From: Bacillota bacterium
GTDB taxonomy: Bacteria > Bacillota > Clostridia > Lachnospirales > Lachnospiraceae
DNA length: 6,345 nucleotides
Assembly: GCA_023435505.1 (NCBI GenBank)
Contig: JAEYRR010000344.1
Location: 1 to 6,345, forward strand
Reading direction: 5' to 3'
In this document: one piece after another, positions 1 to 6,308 of the stretch
How the letters are laid out: each line of letters starts with the position of its first letter
How positions within the stretch are numbered: position 1 is the first letter of the stretch
Translations under genes and position numbers: made by a program
Notes under the pieces: model-generated
Databases searched by the model: none
What the model was told of the DNA's origin: nothing
Seen by the model: the letters and a program-made list of their open reading frames with translations, nothing else

Positions 1-247
1 AGCCTAGACCTTCCCAAAGCTTTAACAGTTTCTCTTCTTCGGCATTCGCTAAGGCTTCCACTGTAGGCAATTCCTCAATAAATCTTTTAAAATATCCTTT
101 CACAGCCTCTACTCTGGTCTGTTGAAGCATAATTTCCGAAATCCAGACATAGTATGGCTGCGGATTATCACGCCAAGGAAGACTTCTTTTATTTGCATCA
201 AACCATATAAGTAGCTTATCCACAATGCTTTCTAGCTCAATAGACAT
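1..247 (-). CDS. mutY: A/G-specific adenine DNA glycosylase, N-terminal 82 residues (cut by window edge)
   Basis: Reading leftwards from the ATG at 247-245, the frame stays open to the window edge and encodes the MutY N-terminus. MutY removes adenine mispaired with 8-oxoguanine, a base-excision repair step that prevents G:C to T:A transversions. The visible part matches the family closely: LPWR at residues 23-26, PYYVW at 31-35, SEIMLQQT at 37-44 and GYF-RF at 49-54, followed by PTVEALANA and WEGLG at the break. Glu38 fits the catalytic glutamate and the LQQT segment the lesion-recognition loop. The helix-hairpin-helix, iron-sulfur cluster and C-terminal NUDIX-like domain would lie beyond the edge. 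A GGTGG ribosome binding site sits a few bases before the ATG. The only alternative is a general endonuclease III relative, but the WR..PY.VW.SE.MLQQT signature is MutY-specific. Identity is confident; intactness cannot be judged. Confidence 0.93.
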   Translation of the reverse strand, partial: MSIELESIVDKLLIWFDANKRSLPWRDNPQPYYVWISEIMLQQTRVEAVKGYFKRFIEELPTVEALANAEEEKLLKLWEGLG

Positions 248-275
248 TTATCCACCAAATCTTTCTTTTTATCCT

Positions 276-304
276 ATCATACCAGTGTATTATTATATCG
301 TCCA
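276..304 (-). promoter_or_regulatory. Candidate sigma-A promoter for mutY
   Basis: On the minus strand, TGGACG (304-299, 4 of 6 matches to the -35 consensus) is followed after 17 bases by TATGAT (281-276, 5 of 6 matches to -10). It lies between the terminator of the upstream gene and the mutY ATG, where an independent promoter would be needed. A second AT-rich hexamer, TATAAT at 297-292, lacks a well-spaced -35 partner but could be the real -10. The assignment rests on motif matching only. Confidence 0.35.
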
Positions 305-309
305 TAGAC

Positions 310-355
310 AAAAAAAACTAGTAGATATATTTGGTATCAAAATATCTACTAGTTT
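310..355 (-). terminator. Rho-independent terminator after the secreted-protein gene
   Basis: A perfect 14-bp inverted repeat (arms 342-355 and 315-328, loop of 13 bases) is followed on the minus strand by a run of eight T residues (317-310, the first three inside the stem). It begins about 35 bases after the stop codon at 391. The stem is AT-rich, but its length and the U-tract fit an intrinsic terminator separating this gene from mutY. The plus-strand side lacks a comparable U-run, so it is directional. Confidence 0.8.
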
Positions 356-390
356 ATTGGATTAAGTACTCTGATCTTTCTTTGTTATAG

Positions 391-768
391 TTATCTATTC
401 ATTTGCCTTCTAGGCCTCATGATTGGGAATTCTCCCTTGTCTATCATGTTATCATACATCTTTTCAAGCGCGGCCTGCATCATAGTTGCTTCCGTTTTAT
501 CCAAGACACCTAATTGAGAAAGTTTGTTCAATAATTCTATATCTGTTTTTTTCTTGTTTTTAAGGATGTCATATACTTCCTTCTTTTGCTTGTCAGTCAG
601 CTTGTTCCACTTATCCAAAGCTGCCTGATACTTTTCATCTCCATTTTTACCGGAAGATCTCTTATCAACATCCTGAGTGTTTGTATCCGATGCAAGAACT
701 GCAGTAGGCCAAGCAATGGTAAGTCCTAACGACAGTGCAAGTGCCACGAGACATAGTTTGAATTTCAT
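391..768 (-). CDS. Small secreted protein, DUF2680 (YckD)-like, function unknown
   Basis: This encodes a 125-residue protein with a clear Sec signal peptide: a positive start (MKFK), a hydrophobic core at about residues 5-20, and a VLA-S signal peptidase I site after Ala26. The mature part of about 99 residues is charged, helical and has no cysteine. It contains LTDKQKKEVYDIL and later LLNKLSQLGVLDKTEA, resembling the DUF2680/YckD pattern (LT.eQK..l, then K....G.lt..qA); that family match is from memory of the pattern. The start at 768 was chosen because AAAGGA lies seven bases upstream; an in-frame ATG at 801 would put an Arg-rich stretch before the signal peptide and has no better ribosome site. 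The C-terminus is basic (PRRQMNR). It lies downstream of the ilvC hairpin and has its own terminator, so it is probably a separate unit. No biochemical role is known or proposed. Confidence 0.8.
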   Translation of the reverse strand: MKFKLCLVALALSLGLTIAWPTAVLASDTNTQDVDKRSSGKNGDEKYQAALDKWNKLTDKQKKEVYDILKNKKKTDIELLNKLSQLGVLDKTEATMMQAALEKMYDNMIDKGEFPIMRPRRQMNR

Positions 769-775
769 CGCAATT

Positions 776-781
776 TCCTTT
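776..781 (-). promoter_or_regulatory. Ribosome binding site fixing the start of the secreted protein
   Basis: AAAGGA on the minus strand, seven bases before the ATG at 768-766. It selects this start over the in-frame ATG at 801, which would add 11 residues ahead of the signal peptide. Confidence 0.7.
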
Positions 782-857
782 CTTCTACGAAGCAAGAGCA
801 CTAATCCTATTGCTTAGTATTACCCGATTAAGTCCTCGATTATTTATCGCATAAAGG

Positions 858-901
858 AAAGAGCTCCTGTTACGTCTGATTAGACGTGTCAGAAGCTCTT
901 T
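858..901 (-). terminator. Long hairpin terminator after ilvC
   Basis: A near-palindrome begins 20 bases after the ilvC stop. An outer 8-bp stem (858-865 with 894-901), then a 3-bp stem and an inner stem of 6 Watson-Crick pairs plus one G-T wobble, enclose a GATT tetraloop, with two single mismatches. On the minus strand it is followed by TTTCCTTTAT, a broken U-tract. It most likely ends the ilvN-ilvC transcript. The poor U-run leaves room for some read-through into the secreted-protein gene, for which no convincing promoter of its own was found in 769-857. Confidence 0.7.
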
Positions 902-920
902 ATAATGTATGAAATTCAAA

Positions 921-1937
921 TTAGTTATTGATTAATTTATCTTCTTCTTTATTCCAGCTATATAACTTACGAAGTTCTTCGCCAACTTCTTCACATGGAT
1001 GCTCAGCTGCTTTTCTTCTCATAGCCTTAAAATGAGCCATGTTGCAGGAATTCATATCTGTTAAAAACTGCTGTGCAAACGTACCATCCTGGATATCAGC
1101 AAGAATCTTCTTCATCGTCTTCTTAGTTTCATCTGTGATGAGCTTAGGACCTGTTATATAATCGCCAAACTCAGCAGTATTGGAAATTGAATATCTCATA
1201 CCAGCAAAACCAGATTGATTGATTAGGTCAACGATTAATTTCATCTCATGGATACATTCAAAATAAGCATTTTCAGGCGCATAACCAGCTTCCACAAGAG
1301 TCTCATAACCTGCCTGCATTAATGCACATACACCACCACAGAGAACTGCCTGCTCACCGAATAAGTCAGTCTCAGTCTCAACGCGGAAAGTAGTTTCCAG
1401 AACACCTGCTCTTGCTCCACCAATTGCTAGGGAGTAAGCTAGTGCTAATTCTTTGGCATTACCAGTTGCATCCTGTTCAACAGCAATCAAACAAGGAACG
1501 CCTTTACCTGCCTGATATTCACTTCTTACAGTATGACCAGGTCCCTTAGGAGCGATCATCGTAACATCAATATCTGCTGGAGGAACAATTTGGTTAAAGT
1601 TAATTGCAAATCCATGAGCAAACATTAACATATTACCAGCTTCAAGATTTGGAGCAATGTCGTTCTTATACAGAGCAGCCTGTTTCTCATCATTAATAAG
1701 AATCATGATAATATCAGCTTTTTTAGCAGCTTCTGCAGCTGTGTAAACTTCAAATCCCTGTGCTTCGGCCTTAGCCCAAGATCTACTTCCTTCATAAAGA
1801 CCGATGATCACATGGCATCCGGATTCTTTCGCGTTAAGTGCATGAGCATGTCCCTGGCTACCATAACCAATGACTGCTATAGTCTTTCCTTCTAATAAAG
1901 ATAAATTACAGTCTTCTTGATAATAAATTTTTGACAT
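921..1937 (-). CDS. ilvC: Ketol-acid reductoisomerase, class I (short form)
   Basis: A complete 338-residue enzyme of the usual class I length. It catalyses the Mg-dependent alkyl shift and NAD(P)H reduction of 2-acetolactate or 2-aceto-2-hydroxybutyrate, the second step of valine, leucine and isoleucine synthesis, in the cytoplasm. The N-terminal Rossmann domain shows [12 protein letters not shown] (from about residue 24) and the cofactor-specificity loop L-Y-E-G-S-R-S-W (47-54). FAHGFAINF and [12 protein letters not shown] follow. The C-terminal knotted domain has the metal-ligand motifs TDLFGEQ and [14 protein letters not shown] and the substrate-binding [11 protein letters not shown]. The ATG at 1937 is chosen because AGGAGG lies eight bases upstream; the in-frame TTG two codons earlier is only two bases from that site. 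It lies 83 bases downstream of ilvN, with no terminator seen between, so the two are probably cotranscribed. The acidic residue in the cofactor loop is unusual for a strictly NADPH-dependent enzyme. Confidence 0.97.
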   Translation of the reverse strand: MSKIYYQEDCNLSLLEGKTIAVIGYGSQGHAHALNAKESGCHVIIGLYEGSRSWAKAEAQGFEVYTAAEAAKKADIIMILINDEKQAALYKNDIAPNLEAGNMLMFAHGFAINFNQIVPPADIDVTMIAPKGPGHTVRSEYQAGKGVPCLIAVEQDATGNAKELALAYSLAIGGARAGVLETTFRVETETDLFGEQAVLCGGVCALMQAGYETLVEAGYAPENAYFECIHEMKLIVDLINQSGFAGMRYSISNTAEFGDYITGPKLITDETKKTMKKILADIQDGTFAQQFLTDMNSCNMAHFKAMRRKAAEHPCEEVGEELRKLYSWNKEEDKLINN

Positions 1938-1945
1938 AATCAAAT

Positions 1946-1951
1946 CCTCCT
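1946..1951 (-). promoter_or_regulatory. Ribosome binding site fixing the ilvC start
   Basis: A perfect AGGAGG on the minus strand, eight bases before ATG 1937-1935. The upstream in-frame TTG at 1943-1941 is too close to be served by it. Confidence 0.85.
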
Positions 1952-2020
1952 ATAACAAATATGATATTTATGTTCTCCTTTGCATTACCTGTGGTCACAA
2001 GGAAATCAAAAGGGGTATCA

Positions 2021-2524
2021 CTAATCTATGTAATCTTCAATATCACCAGAGCCTCTTAAAAGCCCTGTAATACCTGTGCGTACTAACTCACGTATTGTAA
2101 ATCCTTCTAACAGATTGATAAAGGCATCGATCTTAGCTTGGTTTCCAGTCAGCTCCACCATAAGGGAATCCTTCGCTACATCTACAATATTAGCTCTAAA
2201 GATACCTGCTACTGCGATAACTGCCTGTCTGTCTTCCTGGTTTGCAGCAACCTTTACTAGCACTAGTTCTCTGCATACACTTTCCTGATCCTTTAACTCC
2301 TTTATCTCCTTAACATCCTCAAGCTTTTCTAACTGTTTTGTAATCTGCTCTAAAATGTTATCATCACCATTTACCACAACCGTCATACGAGAAAAAGCAT
2401 TATTCTCTGTCTCTCCAACCGTAAGGCTGTCAATGTTATATCCTCTTCTACTAAATAGTCCTGCCACGCGGCTAAGAACACCTGAAGTATTATCTACAAG
2501 AATAGATAGTACCATTTTTCTCAT
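2021..2524 (-). CDS. ilvN: Acetolactate synthase small (regulatory) subunit
   Basis: A complete 167-residue protein. It binds and stimulates the catalytic IlvB/IlvI subunit and gives valine feedback inhibition in the first common step of branched-chain amino acid synthesis. The N-terminal ACT domain (about residues 4-77) carries the family hallmark VDNTSGVLSRVAGLFSRRGY, then NIDSLTVGETE and FSRMTVVV. The second half (about 83-157) is the ALS_ss_C domain, with RELVLVKV, IFRANIVDV and an IRELVRTGITGLLRG tail. The ATG at 2524 has a strong GGGAGGG site seven bases upstream. The gene is also called ilvH in many genomes; the sequence does not decide between the names. It is first in its transcript, behind a consensus promoter and a structured leader, and precedes ilvC. 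The catalytic subunit gene is not adjacent on either side. Confidence 0.96.
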   Translation of the reverse strand: MRKMVLSILVDNTSGVLSRVAGLFSRRGYNIDSLTVGETENNAFSRMTVVVNGDDNILEQITKQLEKLEDVKEIKELKDQESVCRELVLVKVAANQEDRQAVIAVAGIFRANIVDVAKDSLMVELTGNQAKIDAFINLLEGFTIRELVRTGITGLLRGSGDIEDYID

Positions 2525-2540
2525 AACATGCCCTCCCTAT

Positions 2541-2601
2541 GTAATAAAAGTGCCTGCCATCACAAGCCTGTAATGGGGGCACCCTCTTGCTAACTCATTA
2601 C
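2541..2601 (-). promoter_or_regulatory. Structured ilvN leader, candidate transcription attenuator
   Basis: Within the leader, GTGCC (2582-2578) pairs with GGCAC (2554-2550), and CCATTAC (2576-2570) pairs with GTGATGG (2563-2557, one G-U), around the six-base loop AGGCTT. TTTTATT follows directly (2549-2543), so the hairpin has intrinsic-terminator form, and it ends before the ilvN Shine-Dalgarno (2537-2531). Upstream GTAATG (2601-2596) can pair perfectly with CATTAC (2575-2570) inside the hairpin. Alternatively, GTAATGAG (2601-2594) can pair with TTTATTAC (2548-2541), using two G-U pairs, which would enclose the hairpin and mask the U-run. These mutually exclusive pairings are what an attenuator or riboswitch would need. 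No T-box UGGNACC motif and no leader peptide rich in Ile, Leu or Val codons is present. Structures are read by eye, without folding energies. Confidence 0.5.
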
Positions 2602-2617
2602 TTATATGGTTGTTAGT

Positions 2618-2646
2618 ATTGTATCAATCCTGGTATTGTTTGTCAA
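2618..2646 (-). promoter_or_regulatory. Strong sigma-A promoter of ilvN-ilvC
   Basis: On the minus strand, a perfect -35 TTGACA (2646-2641), a 17-base spacer and TACAAT (2623-2618, 5 of 6). A TG one base before the -10 hexamer adds an extended -10. The expected transcription start is near A2611 or A2610, leaving a leader of about 86 bases before the ilvN ATG. Confidence 0.87.
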
Positions 2647-2676
2647 GTAAAGCACTTTTTAGCAAATATATAAATT

Positions 2677-2695
2677 AGTTATAGGAGACATAACT
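2677..2695 (-). terminator. Weak hairpin after the LCP gene, possible terminator
   Basis: A 6-bp inverted repeat (AGTTAT with ATAACT) encloses a seven-base loop, followed on the minus strand by AATTTATAT. It is the only stem-loop noticed between the LCP stop codon and the ilvN promoter. The stem has a single G-C pair and the U-tract is interrupted, so termination would be inefficient and metH-LCP transcripts may read into ilvN. Confidence 0.3.
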
Positions 2696-2743
2696 GAATT
2701 ATCGTAAAGAGTAAGGCTGTTGCACTATATTAAATATCTGCCA

Positions 2744-3793
2744 CTATTCCTGATTGTATATAAAATCATATAACATAGTTGCATTAGTTTCAATGTCTGG
2801 AACCAACACCTTCTTGGAATCTATTGTTTCATCTGTAAAGGTTCCATCTACCGGCAACCGATACTGAGTCAGCTCTGTTGTCCCCATCATGACAACTGTC
2901 TTCATATAACTGATAATCTCATCGTTATCTAAGTCTGTGGAGATATAGGGCATAACTGTCTTCATCATTTCCATAAGTTCTGTCAGAGAAAGAGTTTTAG
3001 CTTTCGCAAATATTGCTTGCAATACCGTCCTCTGTCTCTCTGTCCTACGGAAGTCACCATTCCCTTCTTTTCTAATTCTGGAATAGCAAAGAGCCTGTTC
3101 TCCGTTCATCACATTTTTCCCTGATTTTAATTTATAAACTTCGTCTTTACTGGATTTGTCTTTATAATAATCGATTAGATGTTCATACTCTGACTCTGTT
3201 ATAGTGATTTCTACTCCACCAATCTGGTCAATCACATTAGTGAAAGCCGCAAAATCTACAATCACATAACCATCCAATTTAGTTTTAAAATTAGTCGCTA
3301 TGGTTTCATACAGAAGCTCCACTCCTCCGTAAGAATAGGCAGCATTAAACCGATTTTTCTCATAACCAGGAATCTCTACATACATATCTCTCATAAGACT
3401 GGTCAGTTTCAGGGATTGATGTTTCATGTCTATAGTGGCAATCATGGTGGAATCCGATCGTCCTCCAATCGTCTCCCCCGGCCTTCTATCAGAACCGATT
3501 AACAGTATATTAATCACCTTATCATCAGAAACAAGCTCAATGTCGGACAGATCGACATTATTCAAATTTCCTTCTGTATTCTTTCCCATAAGATTTAAAA
3601 CACCGTTAATCTCCATTTCTGCCTTCGCCACACCAAAGCCTATCGCAATTGCTAGCAAGAATCCGACACTAAGAAATGCTTTTCTGATTCGTCTTCTGCG
3701 TCTCTTCTTTTTCATATATACCTTATGGTAGTTTCGTTTTCTCTCCAGATATTCCTCATCGTAAGTCTGTCGTCTAGTTTCGTATCGATTCAT
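2744..3793 (-). CDS. LytR-CpsA-Psr (LCP) family cell-wall glycopolymer ligase
   Basis: A complete 349-residue membrane-anchored protein. LCP enzymes transfer teichoic acids or other undecaprenyl-linked polysaccharides onto peptidoglycan outside the membrane. A very basic cytoplasmic N-terminus (a KKK-RRRRR cluster at about residues 28-35) precedes one transmembrane helix at about 40-58, giving an N-in, C-out topology. The LCP domain runs from about 92 to 265 and shows NILLIGSDRR, GRSDSTMI, LTSLMRDMYVEIPGY, NAAYSYGG, VDFAAFTNVIDQIGGVEI, GEQALCYSRIRK and GDFRRTERQR, including the Arg and Asp residues expected to bind the pyrophosphate-lipid substrate. No C-terminal LytR_C domain is present. The ATG follows the metH stop codon with a single base between; its Shine-Dalgarno (AGGGG, 3805-3801) lies inside the metH end, so translation is probably coupled. 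The particular polymer transferred cannot be told from sequence. Confidence 0.94.
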   Translation of the reverse strand: MNRYETRRQTYDEEYLERKRNYHKVYMKKKRRRRRIRKAFLSVGFLLAIAIGFGVAKAEMEINGVLNLMGKNTEGNLNNVDLSDIELVSDDKVINILLIGSDRRPGETIGGRSDSTMIATIDMKHQSLKLTSLMRDMYVEIPGYEKNRFNAAYSYGGVELLYETIATNFKTKLDGYVIVDFAAFTNVIDQIGGVEITITESEYEHLIDYYKDKSSKDEVYKLKSGKNVMNGEQALCYSRIRKEGNGDFRRTERQRTVLQAIFAKAKTLSLTELMEMMKTVMPYISTDLDNDEIISYMKTVVMMGTTELTQYRLPVDGTFTDETIDSKKVLVPDIETNATMLYDFIYNQE

Positions 3794-3794
3794 T

Positions 3795-6254
3795 TTAAAA
3801 CCCCTGCTTTAGTAATTCCTGTACAACTCTAACTGCCTCTTCAGCATCTGAAGAATAGCCGTCTGCACCGATTTCTCTCGCAAAGCTTTCTGTTATAACG
3901 GCTCCTCCGATAATAATCTTTGCTTTAAGGCCTTCCTTATTACGAAGCTGTACAACTGTCTTCATTTCCATCATCGTTGTTGTCATCAAAGCACTTAGTC
4001 CAATGATGTCAACATCCTTCTCTTTTGCTGCTTCTATTATTGTCTCACTTGGTACATCTTTACCAAGGTCTATTACCTCATAGCCATAATTTCTTAACAT
4101 CAATGCCACCAGATTCTTTCCGATGTCATGAACATCTCCGGCTACTGTTGCAATAACAATCGTACCCAACTTCTTTCCCTGATTACTCTCCATCAATAAA
4201 GGTTGCAGATAATCTATGGCTGTTTTCATTGCTTGTGCACTGGATATCAGCTGTGGAAGAAAGTATTTTTGTTGATTGAACCAAACACCTACCTGTTTGA
4301 TAGCTGGTATCAACTGCTCATCTAATAGAGCGGATGCCTTAGTTCCAAGGTTTAGCATATCCTTTACATGATCTACGATGTGCTTCCCGTTCCCTTTTAT
4401 AACATCCTCAAATACTATAGACTCACTCTTCACATTTAGCAACATGGAATCATTGGGAACGCTCATTTCCTCTTTTGATATCTTCGTAATCTCTATAGAA
4501 TGTTTGCTTACCTGATCAATGTAACTAAGGTCCGCACCCTCTTTGTTAAGTAGAAGATCAGAAGCAGATGCCATATTCATTAATAAATCCTGACCCGGAT
4601 TAGCGATTGCCATAGTAAGCCCCTGATGGATTGCAAAGGTTAGAAATGCACTATTTACAAACTGCCTTTCAGGTAAACCAAAGGAGATATTGGAGAGTCC
4701 ACAGACTGTGGCTACCTTAAGCTCCTCTTTACAATAGCGTATCGTCTCTAGGGCATCGATTGCTGCCCTTTTATTGGCTCCTACTGTATTGACAAGAGCA
4801 TCTACTATAATATCCTCTTTGCTAAGACCAATATCCAAGGCTTTTTCAATCAAAGTATCTATAATGGATTGTTTTTCTTCGATATCCTTAGGCAACCCTC
4901 GTTCTGAAAGCGGAAGAAGAATAAACATGGCGCCATACTTTTTTGCAATAGGAAGCAGTCTCTCTACCTTCTCCGGCTCTAAGCTTATAGAATTAATCAA
5001 CGCTCTGCCGGGATAGATACGAAGGGCGGCTTCTATTACATCCACATGACTAGAGTCTATGCACAGAGGCACATCCACTACCTGGGTCACCTCATACACC
5101 GCCTTAACCATCATTTCCTTTTCGTTAATCCCATTGGTTCCCATGTTGATGTCAAGAATCCGTGCTCCCTGTTCTACCTGTTCCTCCGCCATCTGAACTA
5201 CCAGTTCAAGATTGTCCTCCCTAAGCGCTTGTTGCAATGGCTTCTTTCCAGTAGGATTGATTCTATCCCCTATTACAGTAAACCCACCTAAGAGGTGAAT
5301 AGGCAAAAGAGTATGTTCCGTTGTCAATGCAGGAGCTCGGTGACTTGGAACAGGATTTAAAGAATAGTTCTTCAGGCTTTCTACCAGGAGGCGGATATGT
5401 TCCGGCGTAGTTCCACAACATCCACCAAGGATGTTTGCCCCTGCTTCTATAATCTGTTTCATTTTAGCAGCAAACTCCTCAGGATCCATGGAAAATACAG
5501 TCTTTCCATCTATCAATACTGGAAGACCTGCATTAGGCTTTGCTATCACTGGCACATGAGCAACAGAGCACATCTTTTTCACCACCTGACAAAGCTTATC
5601 AGGACCAGTGGAGCAGTTCACTCCGACAGCGGCTGCACCCATTTCCTGTAATACAACCATAGCGACCTCAGGAGTAGTTCCATATAGAGTACGTCCATCC
5701 TCATTAAAGGTAAGGCTCACCATAAAAGGAAGATCACAGAGCTCCTTGATTGCCAGCACTGCTGCACGACATTCCTGCAGACTCATCATGGTTTCTATCA
5801 TAAACAAATCTACTCCAGCTATTAAAAGGTGCATGACCTGCTCTTTATATACCTCAACCAGTTCCTCAAATGTTAGGCTTCCCATTGGATACAACTGTTC
5901 TCCTGTCATCGTTAAATCTGCACCAATATAAACCTTACGGTCGCTGATCTTAGCTTCCTTTACCGCCTGTCTGGACAACTCTACTAACTCTTTGTTATAG
6001 TCTCCTACTTTATCCTCTATCCCATATTCCTTAAGTTTAATCCGATTTGCTGTAAAGGTTGGAGCAAGGATGATATCTGATCCAGCCTTAAGATAATCTC
6101 TCTGCAGCGTAATCAATGCTTCTGGATTTTCTAAAATCCATTTTTCCGGACAGACTCCGGAAGTCATTCCTGCTGCCTGCAGGTTTGATCCGGTAGCCCC
6201 ATCTAACATTACATATTTAGACTGTACTAATAGCATCAATTCCTTATTGGTCAT
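3795..6254 (-). CDS. metH: Cobalamin-dependent methionine synthase, short form without reactivation domain
   Basis: An 819-residue cytoplasmic enzyme that moves a methyl group from 5-methyltetrahydrofolate through cobalamin to homocysteine, making methionine. The homocysteine domain (about 1-295) has GATGSN near residue 19 and the zinc ligands in VNCS (Cys214) and GGCCGTTPEH (Cys279, Cys280). The pterin-binding domain (about 323-590) opens with VIGDRINPTGKK and includes DINMGTNG, CIDSS and GLSNISFGLPERQ. The cobalamin cap (about 600-690) has FLPQLISSAQAMKTA. The B12 Rossmann domain (about 697-819) has DVHDIGKN with cobalt-ligand His709, GLSALMTT and IIGGA. The protein ends there: the C-terminal AdoMet-binding reactivation domain of about 1,200-residue MetH enzymes is absent, with a normal stop and no frameshift. 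The start at 6254 has AGGAG seven bases upstream; the in-frame ATG at 6269 has none. It probably leads the operon with the LCP gene. Confidence 0.96.
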   Translation of the reverse strand: MTNKELMLLVQSKYVMLDGATGSNLQAAGMTSGVCPEKWILENPEALITLQRDYLKAGSDIILAPTFTANRIKLKEYGIEDKVGDYNKELVELSRQAVKEAKISDRKVYIGADLTMTGEQLYPMGSLTFEELVEVYKEQVMHLLIAGVDLFMIETMMSLQECRAAVLAIKELCDLPFMVSLTFNEDGRTLYGTTPEVAMVVLQEMGAAAVGVNCSTGPDKLCQVVKKMCSVAHVPVIAKPNAGLPVLIDGKTVFSMDPEEFAAKMKQIIEAGANILGGCCGTTPEHIRLLVESLKNYSLNPVPSHRAPALTTEHTLLPIHLLGGFTVIGDRINPTGKKPLQQALREDNLELVVQMAEEQVEQGARILDINMGTNGINEKEMMVKAVYEVTQVVDVPLCIDSSHVDVIEAALRIYPGRALINSISLEPEKVERLLPIAKKYGAMFILLPLSERGLPKDIEEKQSIIDTLIEKALDIGLSKEDIIVDALVNTVGANKRAAIDALETIRYCKEELKVATVCGLSNISFGLPERQFVNSAFLTFAIHQGLTMAIANPGQDLLMNMASASDLLLNKEGADLSYIDQVSKHSIEITKISKEEMSVPNDSMLLNVKSESIVFEDVIKGNGKHIVDHVKDMLNLGTKASALLDEQLIPAIKQVGVWFNQQKYFLPQLISSAQAMKTAIDYLQPLLMESNQGKKLGTIVIATVAGDVHDIGKNLVALMLRNYGYEVIDLGKDVPSETIIEAAKEKDVDIIGLSALMTTTMMEMKTVVQLRNKEGLKAKIIIGGAVITESFAREIGADGYSSDAEEAVRVVQELLKQGF

Positions 6255-6260
6255 ACAACT

Positions 6261-6266
6261 TCTCCT
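6261..6266 (-). promoter_or_regulatory. Ribosome binding site fixing the metH start
   Basis: AGGAGA on the minus strand, about seven bases before the ATG at 6254-6252. It lies inside the five extra codons that a start at 6269 would add, and that upstream ATG has no Shine-Dalgarno, so the shorter form is preferred. Confidence 0.75.
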
Positions 6267-6308
6267 CATTTCTCACTATCTGATTGTTATTTTATCCATA
6301 AGACTAAC

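Noticed and set aside
769..801. Longer start for the secreted protein at 801
   Set aside because: The extra 11 residues put an Arg-rich segment before a signal peptide that is already complete, and the AAAGGA site is correctly spaced for the ATG at 768.
1991..2005. Small hairpin between ilvN and ilvC (CCTTGT-GACC-ACAGG)
   Set aside because: The stem is about five pairs with a bulge and no U-run follows, so it is unlikely to be a terminator or processing site.
2537..2560. Leader peptide M-A-G-T-F-I-T upstream of ilvN
   Set aside because: It has no clear Shine-Dalgarno and only one branched-chain codon, so it does not look like a ribosome-mediated attenuation peptide.
2076..2573. Two plus-strand open frames of 70 and 72 codons opposite ilvN
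   Set aside because: They are antisense shadows of a highly conserved gene, with Ser/Thr-rich low-complexity products, no convincing ribosome sites and no recognisable domain.
2645..2660. Plus-strand mini hairpin AAGT-AAAGC-ACTT followed by T residues
   Set aside because: A four-pair stem is too short, and no plus-strand gene needs a terminator there.
2525..2743. T-box riboswitch before ilvN
   Set aside because: The expected UGGNACC antiterminator motif and the long stem I are missing, and only about 86 bases separate the predicted start of transcription from the ATG.
3426..3731. Plus-strand 101-codon frame opposite the LCP gene
   Set aside because: Its hydrophobic and Phe-rich C-terminus is the reverse of the Arg/Lys cluster and membrane segment of the LCP gene; it has no family resemblance.
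4774..5931. Four plus-strand frames (80 to 107 codons) opposite metH
   Set aside because: All lie antisense to strongly conserved MetH domains and overlap one another; no promoter or ribosome site supports them.
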